Part shown: in pieces, positions 44,380 through 56,420 of the stretch
Numbering within the stretch: the stretch's first letter is position 1
Layout: each line of letters begins with the position of its first letter
NCBI RefSeq assembly: GCF_030272615.1
Contig: NC_081414.1
Span: 312,182,664-312,246,663, forward strand
Source of the DNA: Cryptomeria japonica
Taxonomy: Eukaryota > Streptophyta > Pinopsida > Cupressales > Cupressaceae
Direction: 5' to 3'
Length of the DNA: 64,000 nt
Position numbers and translations under genes: made by a program
The notes under the pieces: generated by a model
Seen by the model: only the letters and a program-made list of their open reading frames with translations
Told to the model about the DNA's origin: nothing
Database searches by the model: none

Positions 44380-46390
44380 AAACTAGCTAGTCTCAAATCT
44401 TGTTGAGCTATTGAAGGTCCTGCCCCTTCTATTCCTGGTGGTGCCCCTCCAACTGATCTTTCTATTGGTGGAGGTGGAGGTCCCATGATACCTCTACTAT
44501 CTGTCCCCGACCTCCTAAATCACCTAAAGGAACTCTCCTGATATCTAGCTTCTTGTTGTTTTGTAAGGAACTAATGACTCATACAGTTGACTTTAGTATA
44601 AGGTCTCCTATCCATTCTTGTAGATAAATGCTATACTACTAGCCATATCACCCTCCCAAGTTTTCATATCTTGGCATATGATCCCCTCTACCTATCCATA
44701 CTACTAGATCATTGTATCCCACTCATCCATGACCTCCTATAGCTATAATCTCATAGATGATATCTCTCCCTACAAGATCACTATATGATAATCTCTAGCT
44801 CAAATTTGATCCTGTAAGGCTGCCACTTATACATCACCACCCTATACTTGTGTCTCTAGCAGAAGTTGGTCCTAACCATCCCCTCTTCCTTGTCCCTAGG
44901 GCATAGTCTAATGTTGTGCCTATCCCTATCCCTAGACCTATCACTGTATGTGTTCTCATTTTTGACCTTGTGCCTATGGATCCCAATGATCCTTGATTTG
45001 CACTCCCCATGCTCTACCCTCGAACACCCCTCCCTATCCCCATGATGGTCGTGGTAGTCTCAACATTGCCTATCCCCCACCCTTTTCCACCTACTCCCTC
45101 ATCATCCTTTTTTGCCTTCTAGCCACTCGCTCATCCCTGTGTAAGCATACAACTCTCTCGACCATATCAATCATGGGATTAGATGTGTAGCAAACCAAGC
45201 CTCAAACTCTAGTATCATTCTTGCATTGACTATATCCCTCCATAAATCCCAAGGTAGTGGATGAAGTGACTAAAACTCTATGAATTCTACATCATAGGAA
45301 AGGGTGGGGCTCCATTAGGGTGTCTCCTACATTATTCATGTGAACTCAAATAATCATCTAGGTGGATCCTTTATCCTCTCAAACTATTGGGATATCCAAT
45401 CTGGTAGGTGTCTCTCAATAATATACTATACGCACCTAATGAGGCACTAGGCTTGGAAACAAAATGCAAGATCAATGTTGTCATCCTCTTGGTCCTCATA
45501 ATCTAGATATAACCTGTAGCAGACTGTGCCAATGTCATCGATAACTTATCTCTATTACTCTATCTTTTCCAACTAAGGATGAGAAGTGATTATGCTATAC
45601 ATGTGTACATAGGGTTATCCTACCCCTTGAAACCTAATGCTAACTGGTCTTAGAATGGATATGTGCTCATAGGCCCATACATAGAGTAGTGCCACATCTG
45701 TTGATAGCCTCACACTAGCCATGCAAACAAATTGATGAAGATCATGGTACAAGTGTGCCAATAGACATGTACCCCAAGTGAAGTGAGCCCCATCCATAAT
45801 CACCCACTCTAGTGTGTGGTCCCATCCAATCTCAAACCTGTGTGACTGTCTATCCGAAAAAATTTAGCGCCCAATAACCCTTTCTAGAATCACCGGGAGT
45901 GGATACCATGATGCTAACCTCACCCTACAACTAATTGTCCCCCCCCAACCCCCACTTAGTTGGTGGGTCCTCATCACTAAATTCCTGATACAAAGCATCC
46001 ATATCCCCATGCTAATCATATATCATCAACTACCCTAGAATTGGTATCCTCAAAATCCTCCAAACATCCTCCAATGTCATTGACATGTCCCCAAATGGGA
46101 GACAAAATAATTATTCTTTTTGTGCCACGTCTCAACCAGTGCGAACAACATCCCTAGGTTTTCCCTAATATTAGGCATAAAGCTCATCTGTCATAGATCG
46201 ATTGAACCCAAGACCTTGTGATTGCCCTCAGTTAGTGACAACCATATTAGTTGTGTGCATGGAAATCTCTCTTGTGAAATAAATGATGCTAAATCAACTA
46301 TAGTCATATCAATCATCGCATTAGTGGAACCCTAATCAACTACCCAATAATTAATTCTATCCATCATGTAGTTCGTCCTTTCAGTTGTGT
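44380..46390 (-). pseudogene. plant mobile domain (PMD, PF10536-type) frame, decayed
   Basis: Minus-strand wording in changing frames follows the PMD order. SFISQERFPCTQLIWLSL is followed by MSFMPNIRENLGMLFALVET and WHKKNNYF, then in the next frame FGDMSMTLEDVWRILRIPI (family VERWRPETHTFHLPxGExTxTLxDVxxxLGLPIDG). Then comes IMDGAHFTWGTCLLAHLYHD and LLYVWAYEHISILRP (family AWGxAxLAxLYRxLCxA...LLLQxWAWERxPxxRP). The 44380-44540 part is proline-rich. PMD proteins include host factors (MAIN/MAIL1) and transposon-carried forms. Here it is antisense to, and 1.8 kb beyond, the Tat element. Many stops show it is not functional. Confidence 0.72.
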
Positions 46391-48606
46391 TATTTTTATC
46401 AAATATGCAACTTTACCTAGCAAATACACACCATTCTTGCAAAAACATTCTTTTATCAAGCATATATGTAATTTCAAACAAATATGTGTCAAGAAACTAC
46501 TAGGATTTCACATATGTCTCAGCAGAACGAATACGTGTTTTTACTTAGCATATATGCACAAATAAGCAAATTCGTGTCAGGCTACTGCTAGATATGTAGT
46601 TGCATGACAAATATACTATTTTAATCAATAAATACACTTAATTAGCCTAATCACATTTTTGGTAAACCTATCATCTAGCCCTTTTTATGATGCATTCAAT
46701 GCATAAAATCAATAAGAGAGTTAGGTACATATTGGATCACCTGCATCCTCTAGGTGTAATGACTGCCAAAATAACCTAGATAAATTAACCAACTAACATG
46801 CAGACAAAGAATTTTTTATTTTTAAACATCTACTAATACAACACAATTAACTATCTACTCATATGTATCTAACATCCATTAACATGATTTAACATTGCCC
46901 ATCATGAACACAATCACTAAACATGATATGCAAGAGGAAGTAAAACACAACATAACACCTATCTTCCCTAGGGTATCTCACATCATTTCTTTCACTACTA
47001 ACCATAAGCAACAACATCATAATTACAACTAATCCAATGCACACTAATTCTAGTACCAATTATTCTTTCCATGCACATATGCAAAATCATTTCTAATCTA
47101 TCTATGATAATGCGATCTTCATCAATGCAACTACCAATTAACCTCATTAGGTTCATTTTAAAGAACCAATACCAAATTTTCCTAACCCCAACCACTTTCT
47201 CATTTCTAACATCATGATCTATTACCAGTAATAATTTCCACATTTTTACTTCATTCCTTAAACCATAATAGACATCCATACAACACTATATGCATAACCG
47301 TAGAGCCAATTCCATTTTTTCCCATTAATAAATCAATCACAAGATACACATGATACATCTTTATGCTTAATAATATCATCTACTATTTTGCATGAACATG
47401 TAAAGCCCACTTAAACTCAAGTGTACATCACTGAAAGTAGCAACGCATTTATTTAAAACAATCACATATTACAATATTACTAAAAGACTATGATTATACA
47501 CATTATAACATAAAGAAATTTGGTTTATGCAACACTTAAATGACATACCTATCACTTCATACTGGAGATTTCTCTTCTCGACACATAACATGACTCGACC
47601 TGCCCATGTTCCTGCACACAAGCTTACACTGCTAGAAGCGCACATTAGATCTATCAATTGTTAAATAAGTGTTCAACAGGTTAAACCATTCAAAGACTTA
47701 AACAAGATCAAACATCCACCAATGAACTTACAAGGGTAAACATATAACCTAGGAAGAGAGAAAAGATTAGACAAATCAGAAAAGCTTGACCTAAGGGCTA
47801 GACCTATAGTCTCGAGGGCTCATCGCAGATGGCCTTGCCTACGTGAAAGAATAGAGACTTCATAGTTCGACTTAAATATCATAACAAAAGCAGGTACACA
47901 ACCCTTTCTAGGGCCTCCTACACCAGACAGTTCTCTTGTCGACTGCCACCCACTTAGGTGAAATAGAGACGAAGTCCTAGATAACCTGATATAAAGGTTG
48001 TTGTAAAATAGTTTCTCTACGAAACTACACCAAGGGTCCCAAAACACTGACTCCAATACTAATGTAAACCACTCTTATCCTCTTAAGATCAAGAATTACC
48101 TAATTATAAACTAAAGGTAACTTGACTATAGTTAGAAGGTTTACATACTCTACTAACTACCTCAACCAATTGGAATTCAAATACCAGATTCACCTAATTA
48201 CAAAGCACACTTCACCCATTCCAAAATCCATAAATCAGCAAAATTCTTCTAGATCACTTCCTAAATTTAATATCAACCTATCTAATGAGATTAACTTGAT
48301 ATTGATCATTTTCCTTAACATTGAAATTCCTTAACTACATTATACTCTTCTACAACAAGAGAACCATAACAAGTATAAAAGAAACCAATAAAGTCTCACC
48401 TATTGACATAGGATTTCTATTGTCTAAAGGTAACTCTAAGTTTAGTAATGACAATCAAATCAATTTATTAATAATCCAACTATTCAATTCACAAGGATAA
48501 AAAATATTCCCTTTTGATAAAATACATACACACATTGATACTGATCTCGGTCGGTAGAAATAAAAAAACTCTAAATACTAATCCAAGCACCATAATTTAA
48601 AATTGG
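46391..48606. other. AT-rich spacer
   Basis: No coding family recognised. The 93-codon minus frame at 46998-47279 has no motif. The last five bases, ATTGG (48602-48606), are the proposed left target duplication of gypsy-GP2. Confidence 0.55.
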
Positions 48607-49070
48607 TGCACGAGCACCTAGCACAAGATAGCCACCTTGAGGCCAATTTGGTAATAGATTGATATTTTTCAGTTCTTGTCATGAATAAGATATTATAAGA
48701 CCATAGTTGATGTAATAAAGGTCATTAAGACCATTAGATGGTGTATTGAGTCCTAGTGGGAGTCACGATGGCCAATATTGTCAAAATTTCCCTAATGTGG
48801 AAAATGTGTGTCAGTGGGTTAAATATGGTGTTCAATGATTTATTAACAAATTTTAGGCCTATTTGGGCCTATTTGTATCATTTTTGAGTCATTAAGGTCT
48901 TAGGTTGGGTTTATGTCCTATTCTACGCACAAATTGTCAAAGCAACTTTTGCATTTGTGAGGGTATTTAGGTGTTGTTTGTTGAAATAAGTTCAAAAATT
49001 AGTTATAACCATTGGAAATAATTGGACGAATTAAAATAGATGCTTCCCATGGCCAAACAGGGGTTGGATG
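48607..49070 (+). repeat. gypsy-GP2 5' LTR, first part
   Basis: Aligns with 60595-61075. It ends in GGATG, the duplicated target of copia-3, and resumes at 56426. Confidence 0.88.
49066..49070. other. target-site duplication GGATG, left
   Basis: Matches 56421-56425. In the uninterrupted LTR copy the site reads GGGGTTAGATGCAATA, so the duplicated word is AGATG there, one base different. Confidence 0.9.
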
Positions 49071-50518
49071 TGATAACTCAATGATGAACAGATAGTACCA
49101 AACCGGTACTAAGAGGGGGGGTGAATCAGTATAGACAAAAACACAATCCTAAACCGGTTTGTTAGAAGACACCGTGCTTTGATAGACAAATAGTAACACC
49201 GGTCTTAAATAGAGTACAACCGACAGAACCCAGAATAACTGAGACAAGTATAAACCGGTTGACACTTATCTTTTCATACATTCTAATACTTCATTTCCAT
49301 TTCACCCTAGTGCATGAACATGTAATCTATCACCAAAGGATATATAAGGAGCCAGATCAACATGATTTACCTTCAGACACAAATCGTTCAAACCATCACA
49401 AGAATATCACCACACATGACACAAATATTTTTCACGTGGAAACCCAACTAGGAAAAACCACCATGGGGATGAATACCCACAAGCTATTTTTGAACTCTTT
49501 AGAAGTCCGCTATGTTAGGAGCCTTGTCTAGTTAAAGACTGATACAATAGGTTATTTTAGGAACCGATCCTATTAGGGATCACCTGGTTAAGGGATGGCT
49601 AGAATACCCAGTTAAGGGTTAAACCTTGTTAGAGGATTTCAAGAACTCAATGGTTTTGAGTCACCTTGTTAAAGGATTTACAGCAAGCCAGTTAAAGCTA
49701 CCCTGTTAAGGGATTTCCCAACTATTGAGGTGGTTAGAGATCAACAGGTATTACAATGATCTGGTAACAACACTCAATGCCAATGCAAATCCACTTTAGC
49801 TCCTCTTCATCTTCTGCACTTAAACTTTGCAGGTATCACTTCTCTCCTCTGGTCTGGCAAGAATCACGTATCTCTTCTCTTGGATACACACACACAACTT
49901 TTTCCAACAACCTTAGAAAGGAACACAACATCGACCTTATAGGAAACAGATAGGTTGGTAGCATAAACCCTAAACCCTAAACCTATTAGGTTAAGCAATT
50001 CAAATGATTCAACCCCGACCGTTGAGCATATTGCATTAAATGCAACAATCTTGATCCAATCTCAAGACATTCTCCATCGTTTGTTTTCCACCGATTTCAT
50101 GGTGGCTGATAACCCATCACACGTTATCATCATTTACAGGCTTCACACATTCCCAAGGTAGATGGGAACAATCTCCTTCATGCAGAATCCTTCACGCGCA
50201 CAAGGCTAATGTGGCAACAAGATCTGTTCTTCGTTACAATGCTAACTCATCACACAAAGTCATCAGTTGAGCCACACAGGCTTGAAGCACTTCAACTAGA
50301 AACCCTGAAGTTGAGACTTCTAACGGGTAGTCATACAAAGCTTCCATGTGCCGGTTCCCATAACCACATGCCGGTTCACCTTAAACAAACACACTGCTTC
50401 ACTTTGGCACAAATGCCGGTTCACAATGTTATACCGGTTCTCTTCTCTTCAGCATATTGACATCAATGCCAACATACAATGTCATTATGTCCTCATACCG
50501 ATTCACATAATGCCAACA
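49071..50518 (-). repeat. 3' LTR of copia-3
   Basis: Plus strand TGATAACTCAATG to ATGCCAACA. It contains the shared block at 49434-49480, the G-tract beside TGAATCA at 49116-49130, several TTAAGGG-type words at 49580-49720 and four CCGGTT words at 50350-50445. Confidence 0.95.
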
Positions 50519-50531
50519 ATCTCCCCCTTTG
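50519..50531 (-). other. polypurine tract of copia-3
   Basis: Minus-strand AAAGGGGGAGAT abuts the 3' LTR, identical in wording to the tract of copia-2. Confidence 0.9.
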
Positions 50532-50763
50532 GGATTGATGGCAATATACAAAGATATCTCTCCGCTTCACATCTTCTCCCCCAATTTCTGTAGATATCTT
50601 CTCCGCTTCTCTTCTTCTCCCCCTTTGACAACAATGCCAAAGTGGAGGCACAAGCTTCCCTGTTCCATTATGTTGCTCCCCCTGAGGAGTAGCACCCTTC
50701 AACACATCAATCATGAAGAAAAATTTGACTATGCAATACTTGACTGATGTGGAGCATATACTT

Positions 50764-51348
50764 TTAGTTTACCTCTTGAAGGGGCAGTACCCCTAATTCA
50801 CCTCTTAAGTACATAAATGTAGCCTTTGGGAGAGGCTTGGTGAATATGTCTGCTAACTGCTCCTTACTGGAAACATGTTCCAGTGCAATCTCTTTGTTCT
50901 GAACCTTTTCCCTCAAGAAATGATACTTAAGCTCAAAGTGCTTGGTTCTAGAATGTAAACCTGGATTCTTGGAGATGTTAATTGCACTAGTATTGTCATA
51001 AAATATACTTACTAGTTTAGATACAGGAACTTTGGAGCCATTTAATACATGCTTCATCCAGATTGTCTGATTGTAGTTCATGAAAGCTACAACATACTCT
51101 GCTTCCACCGTAGACTGAGAGATACAACTCTGCTTCTTACTTATCCATGAGACCAGTCTACCATTGAGAAAGAATGCACCACCAGTTGTGCTCTTCCGGT
51201 CATCTACATTACCTGCCCAATCAACATCTGTGAATACTTTCAAGTTGAAATCCTTGCTATATGGATACCACAATCCACAATCAATAGTTCCCTTCAGATA
51301 CCTAAGAATCCACTTGATTGCAACCAAGTGGGATTCTCTTGGGCTTTT
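50764..51348 (-). pseudogene. copia-3 RNase H
   Basis: A 187-codon open frame carries FTDVDWAGNVDDRKSTTGG, STVEAEYVVA, YDNTSAINISKNPGLHSRTK, HFELKYHFLREKV and the C-terminal LADIFTKPLPKATF. The key acidic residues are in place, and this domain looks intact in itself. A stop at 51349 cuts it from the upstream frame (a family Arg-Phe-x-x-SPRESHL stretch). Confidence 0.92.
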
Positions 51349-52473
51349 CTAGAACCTTGCAGTAATGCCAACTACATGTACAATATCTGGTCTGCTATGC
51401 ACTATATAATGCAACTTACCAATCATTGATCGATATTCCTTCTCATCAACCAATGTTGAGTCATCCTCTTTGGATAATTTACAACCGGTCACCATCAGTG
51501 TACCAACTCGTTTGCTATCTTCCATGCCAAAGGTCTTTAACACCTCTTTGACATACTTGGACTGAGTGATAAAGATTCCATCTTTCATCTACTAGATCTG
51601 CAGTCCAATGAAGAACTTAATCTCCCCTATGAGTGACATATCAAAATCTTTCTTCATCTCATCTGCAAACTCATGACTCATCTTGTCATCTCCACCAAAG
51701 ATAATGTCATCAACAAATACCTCACAGATCAGGATCTGGTCTCCCTGAGACTTCAAGTAGATATTATTGTCTTCGCTTGTTCTCTCAAATCCAATCTTCA
51801 CAAGATGGGAGCGCAGGCATTCATACCATGCTCTAGGTGCCTGCTTTAGACCATATAAGGCTTTATGTAGCCTACACACCATGTCATTGTCTTCAGATAG
51901 GACAAACCCATCTGGTTGCTCTAAATACACTTCCTCTTCAAGTACACCATTTAGGAATACATATTTTACATCCATTTGATATACTTTGAATCTTTTAAAA
52001 GCTGCATACGCAAGAAGCATACGAACTCCTTCCAATCTGGCTACAGGAGCAAAGGTTTCTCCATAGTCTTCTCCTTCTTCTTGGGCATATCCTTTGCACA
52101 CTAGTCTGGCTTTGTTTCTAATCACTATGCCATCCTCATTCAGCTTATTTCTAAAGACCCATTTGGTACCAATAAAATTTTTATGCTCCGGTCTGGGTAC
52201 CAAAGACCATGTACCATTTTTCTCTATCTGGTCAAGTTCCTCTTCCACTGCCTTGATCCAGTCTTCATCTTTATGTGCCTCTTTGAATGATTTAGGCTCA
52301 AATTCATAGATCATACATGAGTTTTCTCTAACCTTTCTTATTGAAAGAATTCCTACATCCTTATCTCCTATGATCTGCTTAGGATCATGATTCAGCTTGA
52401 CATACTCGAGGAATGGTCTTGATAGATTCCTCTTGCTTTTCTTCTTCATCCTTATCTCCATCAGTATCAACAT
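51349..52473 (-). pseudogene. copia-3 reverse transcriptase
   Basis: The open frame 52473-51592 reads [86 protein letters not shown] and the catalytic [11 protein letters not shown]. After a stop at 51589 the same frame continues DGIFITQSKYVKEVLKTFGM to 51349. The VDD active site is intact. Only scattered stops keep it from being translated through. Confidence 0.93.
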
Positions 52474-52531
52474 CTACATCTACCATTGTAGGAACACTAT
52501 TACTGGTACTTGGTTGACTGACAACCGGTTC

Positions 52532-53545
52532 CTAGAAGGTTACAACCGGTTCATTTACCGCTTGCTCACTGCCAGTTTCCTCAGTTTTCTCAAAGGTTTC
52601 ATCAACTCTTACATTGATGCTTTCCATAATTCTCTGAGTCCTATTATTGAAACACTTGAGAGCTTTTCTCTTGGTGGAATACCCTAGGAATATTCCCTCA
52701 TCACATTTCGCATCAAATTTGCTCTGGTGTTTGCTCCTCTTGATGTAACATTTGCTACCAAACACTCTAAAGTAGCTAACCACAGGTGTCTTACCAGTCC
52801 AATACTCATAAGGAGTCTTATCCTTACCTTTCTTAATGAGTACCCAGTTCATTGTGTAGACTGTAGTGCTCACCTCTTCTCTCCAAAAGGTGTGAGCTAC
52901 CTTTCCTTGAATCAACATAGTTCTAGCTACTTCAACCATAGTCCGCTTATTCCTCTCTGCTAGGCCATTCTGCTGTGGAGTCTAGGGGGCAGACAGTTTC
53001 CTCTTGATGCCATGTTCTTCACAGTACTTTTTGAATTCACCGGAAGTGAATTCCCCTCCTTGATCAGTTCTCAGGCACTTGATCCTTTTACCGCTTTCCT
53101 TCTCCACTAATGCTCTAAAAGCTTTCAACTTTACAAAAGCTTTAGACTTGTCTTTCAAGAATGTGACCCACATCATTCTTGAGTAGTCATCAGTGAGAAT
53201 CATGAAGTACCTATCACCCTACACACTTCTAGTTTTCATAGGACCACACAAATCAATATGCATAAGATCAAGCAAATTGTCAGCAGTGAAAGGTTTACCT
53301 TTAATGGTTGAGGAAGACATTTTCCCCAATTGACACTCTCTGCATAAGGTATTATCTGGTTTTCTTAGCACTGGCAGCCCTCTAACTGCCTTGATCTTAC
53401 TGGCCTTCACAATGTTATCAAAGTTTACATGGCAGAGTCTCCTATGCCATATCCAGCTATCATCAAATTTAGCCATAAGACATGTACTTATATTTGCATT
53501 CAGCTGAAATAGGTTACCTTTGGTCTGCATTTCGGTGGCCACCAA
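52532..53545 (-). pseudogene. copia-3 GAG-pre-integrase and integrase
   Basis: Three open pieces lie in one frame, separated by single stops near 53217, 52981 and 52531. The first has WHRRLCHVNFDNIVKASKI, CRECQLGKM and LMHIDLCGPM. The second has YFMILTDDYSRMMWVTF and LRTDQGGEFTSGEF. The third follows TPQQNGLAERNKRTM and has WREEVSTTVYTMNWVL and FRVFGSKCYIKR. The DDE residues (Asp in HIDLCGP, Asp in RTDQGG, Glu in LAER) are all present. The stop before GDRYF is TAG where CAG is expected. Confidence 0.93.
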
Positions 53546-53569
53546 TTCACCATTCTTTCCTTTGATTTT

Positions 53570-54169
53570 TCACACTCCATTCTTGAATTCCAGAGTGATA
53601 CCACTGTCATTCAGCTGGGCAACACTCAGGAGGTTGTGTTTGAGACCATCAACCCAATACACATTGTCAACACTACTCTTTCCATTCAGAGAGATGGACC
53701 CTCTGCCTTTGACCATACATGGTGCATCATTACCAAAGCGAACCACACCACCATCATACTCTTCCAAGGATAGAAACTTGCTCTGGTCACCTGTCATATG
53801 GTGAGAACACCCACTATCAATAATCCACTCATTGGAGTTATCAAACCAAGAGACAAGAGCCTTCTTGTCTGACACATCTTCCTTGACAACAACAAAAACA
53901 ATATCTTCATTTTCTTCATCTTCTGATTCCTCATTTGTGATGCCTTCATCAACTGCGACAAAATGGTTTCTCCGATTTCTTCCTTTGAATTTCTTGAACC
54001 TTTCCAGTTTGTCCTTGTTGTCCCCATTAGGACAATTTACAGCTATATGTCCTATCCGGTTGCAAGAAAAGCATTTCAAAGGGAGCTTACCTCTGTATTT
54101 GCCGGTTCCTTTAGGGAGTTTCCTGGCAAGAAGAGCTTCAAATGCCATCAGAATCTCCTCATCATCCAT
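53570..54169 (-). pseudogene. copia-3 zinc knuckle and aspartic protease
   Basis: A 199-codon open frame begins MDDEEILMAFEALLARKLPK. The zinc knuckle CFSCNRIGHIAVNC (residues 33-46) has all four metal ligands. NEWIIDSGCSHHMTGDQSKF carries the catalytic DSG at residues 118-120. LKHNLLSVAQLNDSGI ends the frame at a stop before the GAG-pre-integrase. This piece shows no damage of its own. The knuckle binds RNA and the protease matures the polyprotein. Confidence 0.93.
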
Positions 54170-54887
54170 TTCTCTGCTCTATCTTGGTTCACCACTAGTG
54201 CTAGCTTCTTTTCCTTTTCTCAATGGTACAATAGAAGCTTTAAAAGATGATTCAGTCTTTTGAACACTGCCATCAAAACTATTTAGCTCATAGGCTATCA
54301 AAACTATTTAGCTCATAGGCTATCAACTTTGCAATGATGGAGTCTAGGGATACCTTAGTCTTGTCTATTGATCTCAACTTCTGATTAGCAACAACCCTTA
54401 TTGCATAGATCGGTAATAAGGATCTTAGGACTTTGCTTACCACAGTGGAATCTTCCATTTTACCACCTGTACTCTTGATATCTCCAACAACAGTTTTGAT
54501 TCTTATTCCATACTATTGAATGGTCTCACCTTCAACCATCCGCATGTCTTCAAACTTCCCTCTAAGGCTTTCTTGCTTAGCTTGTTTTACATTCTCATCA
54601 CCGCCATAGATATTTTCAAGAGTATCCCATACCTCTTTGGGATTTACCTTATCTTGGACATCAAAGAACTCAATGTAAGATAAACTACTGATTAGGGCTT
54701 CCATGACTTGCCCATTCTCCTGCATCTCTCTCTTTTGATCATCGGTGAGAGTACCAGTAGGGGAAACATAGGCATTGTCAACATAGCTCTAGTGTTGAGC
54801 ACCCATGCTTTTGATGTATATCTTTATTCTGTCTTTCCATATACTGAAATTTTCTCAGTTGAACTTTGGACCTTCCCTCTTCATCAT
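54170..54887 (-). pseudogene. copia-3 gag, with a 25-base tandem duplication
   Basis: The likely start is the ATG at 54887 (MMKREGPKFN, then a stop, then ENFSIWKDRIKIYIKSMGAQ). The family text QVMEALISSLSYIEFFDV and WDTLENIYGGDENVKQAKQE follows in a 70-codon open piece (54725-54513). A TAG follows GETIQ. At 54272-54321 a 25-base unit is present twice. Since 25 is not a multiple of three it shifts the frame within the AYELNSFD part. The distal part rejoins the zinc knuckle after a stop at 54181. Confidence 0.88.
54272..54321. repeat. 25-base perfect tandem duplication in copia-3 gag
   Basis: Two head-to-tail identical units, each beginning ATCAAAACTATTTAGCTC, at 54272-54296 and 54297-54321. 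It was probably made by slippage or end-joining after insertion, since it breaks the frame. Confidence 0.95.
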
Positions 54888-54943
54888 TAGACTGAGATCT
54901 TTACCTCAAGCGGTTAAGTTTATAACATAGAGGACCTAGAGGA

Positions 54944-54956
54944 CACTCTGATACCA
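54944..54956 (-). other. primer-binding site of copia-3
   Basis: Minus-strand TGGTATCAGAGTG lies two bases inside the 5' LTR end. It matches the initiator Met-tRNA-type site of plant copia elements. Confidence 0.92.
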
Positions 54957-54958
54957 AT

Positions 54959-56420
54959 TGATAACTCAATGATGAACAGATAGTACCGAACCGGTACTGA
55001 GAGGGGGGGGTGAATCAATACAGACAAAAACACAATCCTAAACCGATTTGTCAGCAGACACTGTGCTTTGACAAACAAACAGTAACACCGGTCTTAAACA
55101 GAGTACAACCGATAGAACCCAGAATAACTGAGACAAGCATAAACCGGTTGACACTTATCTTTTCATACATTCTAATACTTCATTTCCATTTCACCCTAGT
55201 GCATGAACATGTAATCTATCATCAAAGGATATATAAGGAGCCAGATCAACATGATTTACCTTCAGACACAAATCGCTCAAACCATCACAAGAATATCACC
55301 ACACATGACACAAATATTTTTCACGTGGAAACCCAACTAGGAAAAACCACCATGGGGATGAATACCCACAAGCTATTTTTGAACTCTTTAGAAGTCCGCT
55401 CTGTTAGGAGCCTTGTCTAGTTAAAGACTGATACAATAGGTTATTTTAGGAACCGATCCTATTAGGGATCACCTGGTTAAGGGATGGCTAGAATACCTGG
55501 TTAAGGGTTAAACCCTATTAGAGGTTTCCTTGTTAGAGGATTTCAAGAACTCAATGGTTTTGATCACCCTGTTAAAGGATTCACAGCAAGCCAGTTAAAG
55601 CTACCCTGTTAAGGGATTTCCCAACTATTGAGGTGGTTAGAGATCAACATGTATTACAATAATGTGGTAACAACACTCAATGCCAACGCAGATCCGCTTT
55701 AGCTCCTCTTCATCTTCTGCACTTACACTCTGTAGGTATCACTTCTCTCCTTTGTTTTGGCAAGAATTACGTATCTCTTCTTTTGGATACACACACACAA
55801 TTTTTCAAACAACCTCAGAAAGGAACACAACATCGACCTTATAGGAAACAAATAGGTTGGTAGCATAAACCCTAAACCCTAAACCTGTTAGGTTAAGCAA
55901 TTCAAACGGTTCAATCCTAACCGTTGAGCATATTGCATTAAATGCAACAATCTTGATCCAATCTCAAGACATTCTCCATCATTCATTTTCCACGGATTTC
56001 ATGGCAGCTGATAACCCATCACGCATTATCATTGTTTATAGGATTCACACATTCCCGAGGTAGATGGGAACAATCTCCTTCATGCAAGATCCTTCACGCG
56101 CACAAGGCTGATGTGGCAACATGATCTGTTCTTCATTACGATGCTAACTTATCACACAAAGTCACCAGTTGAGCCACATAGGCTTGAAGCACTTCAACTG
56201 GAAACCCTGAAGTTGAGACTTCCAACCGGTAGTCATACAAAGCTTCCATGTGCCGGTTCCCATAACCACATGTCGGTTCACCTTAAACAAACACACCGCT
56301 TCACTTTGGCACAAATGCCGCTTCACAGTGTTATACTGGTTCTCTTCTCTTCAGCATATTGACATCAATGACAACATACAATGTCATTATGTCCTCATAC
56401 CGGTTCACATAATGCCAATA
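54959..56420 (-). repeat. 5' LTR of copia-3
   Basis: Plus strand TGATAACTCAATG to ATGCCAATA. The last bases should read CCAACA as in the other LTR; one C-to-T change has altered the terminal dinucleotide. The shared block is at 55321-55370 and the G-tract at 55004-55018. Confidence 0.95.

Larger units (their letters stand above)
49071..56420 (-). mobile_element. copia-3: complete Ty1/copia element inside the gypsy-GP2 5' LTR
   Basis: LTRs 49071-50518 and 54959-56420 enclose, on the minus strand, primer-binding site, gag, zinc knuckle, protease, integrase, reverse transcriptase, RNase H and polypurine tract. GGATG flanks it exactly. The coding frames are the best preserved of the window, broken mostly by single stops. 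Over the first 200 bases the LTRs differ at about 15 positions, all but one transitions. The next 250 bases differ at about three (counted by eye). Confidence 0.96.

Noticed and set aside
49259-49531. 90-codon frame repeated at 55010-55420
   Set aside because: Duplicated only because it is in both copia-3 LTRs, and antisense to the element.
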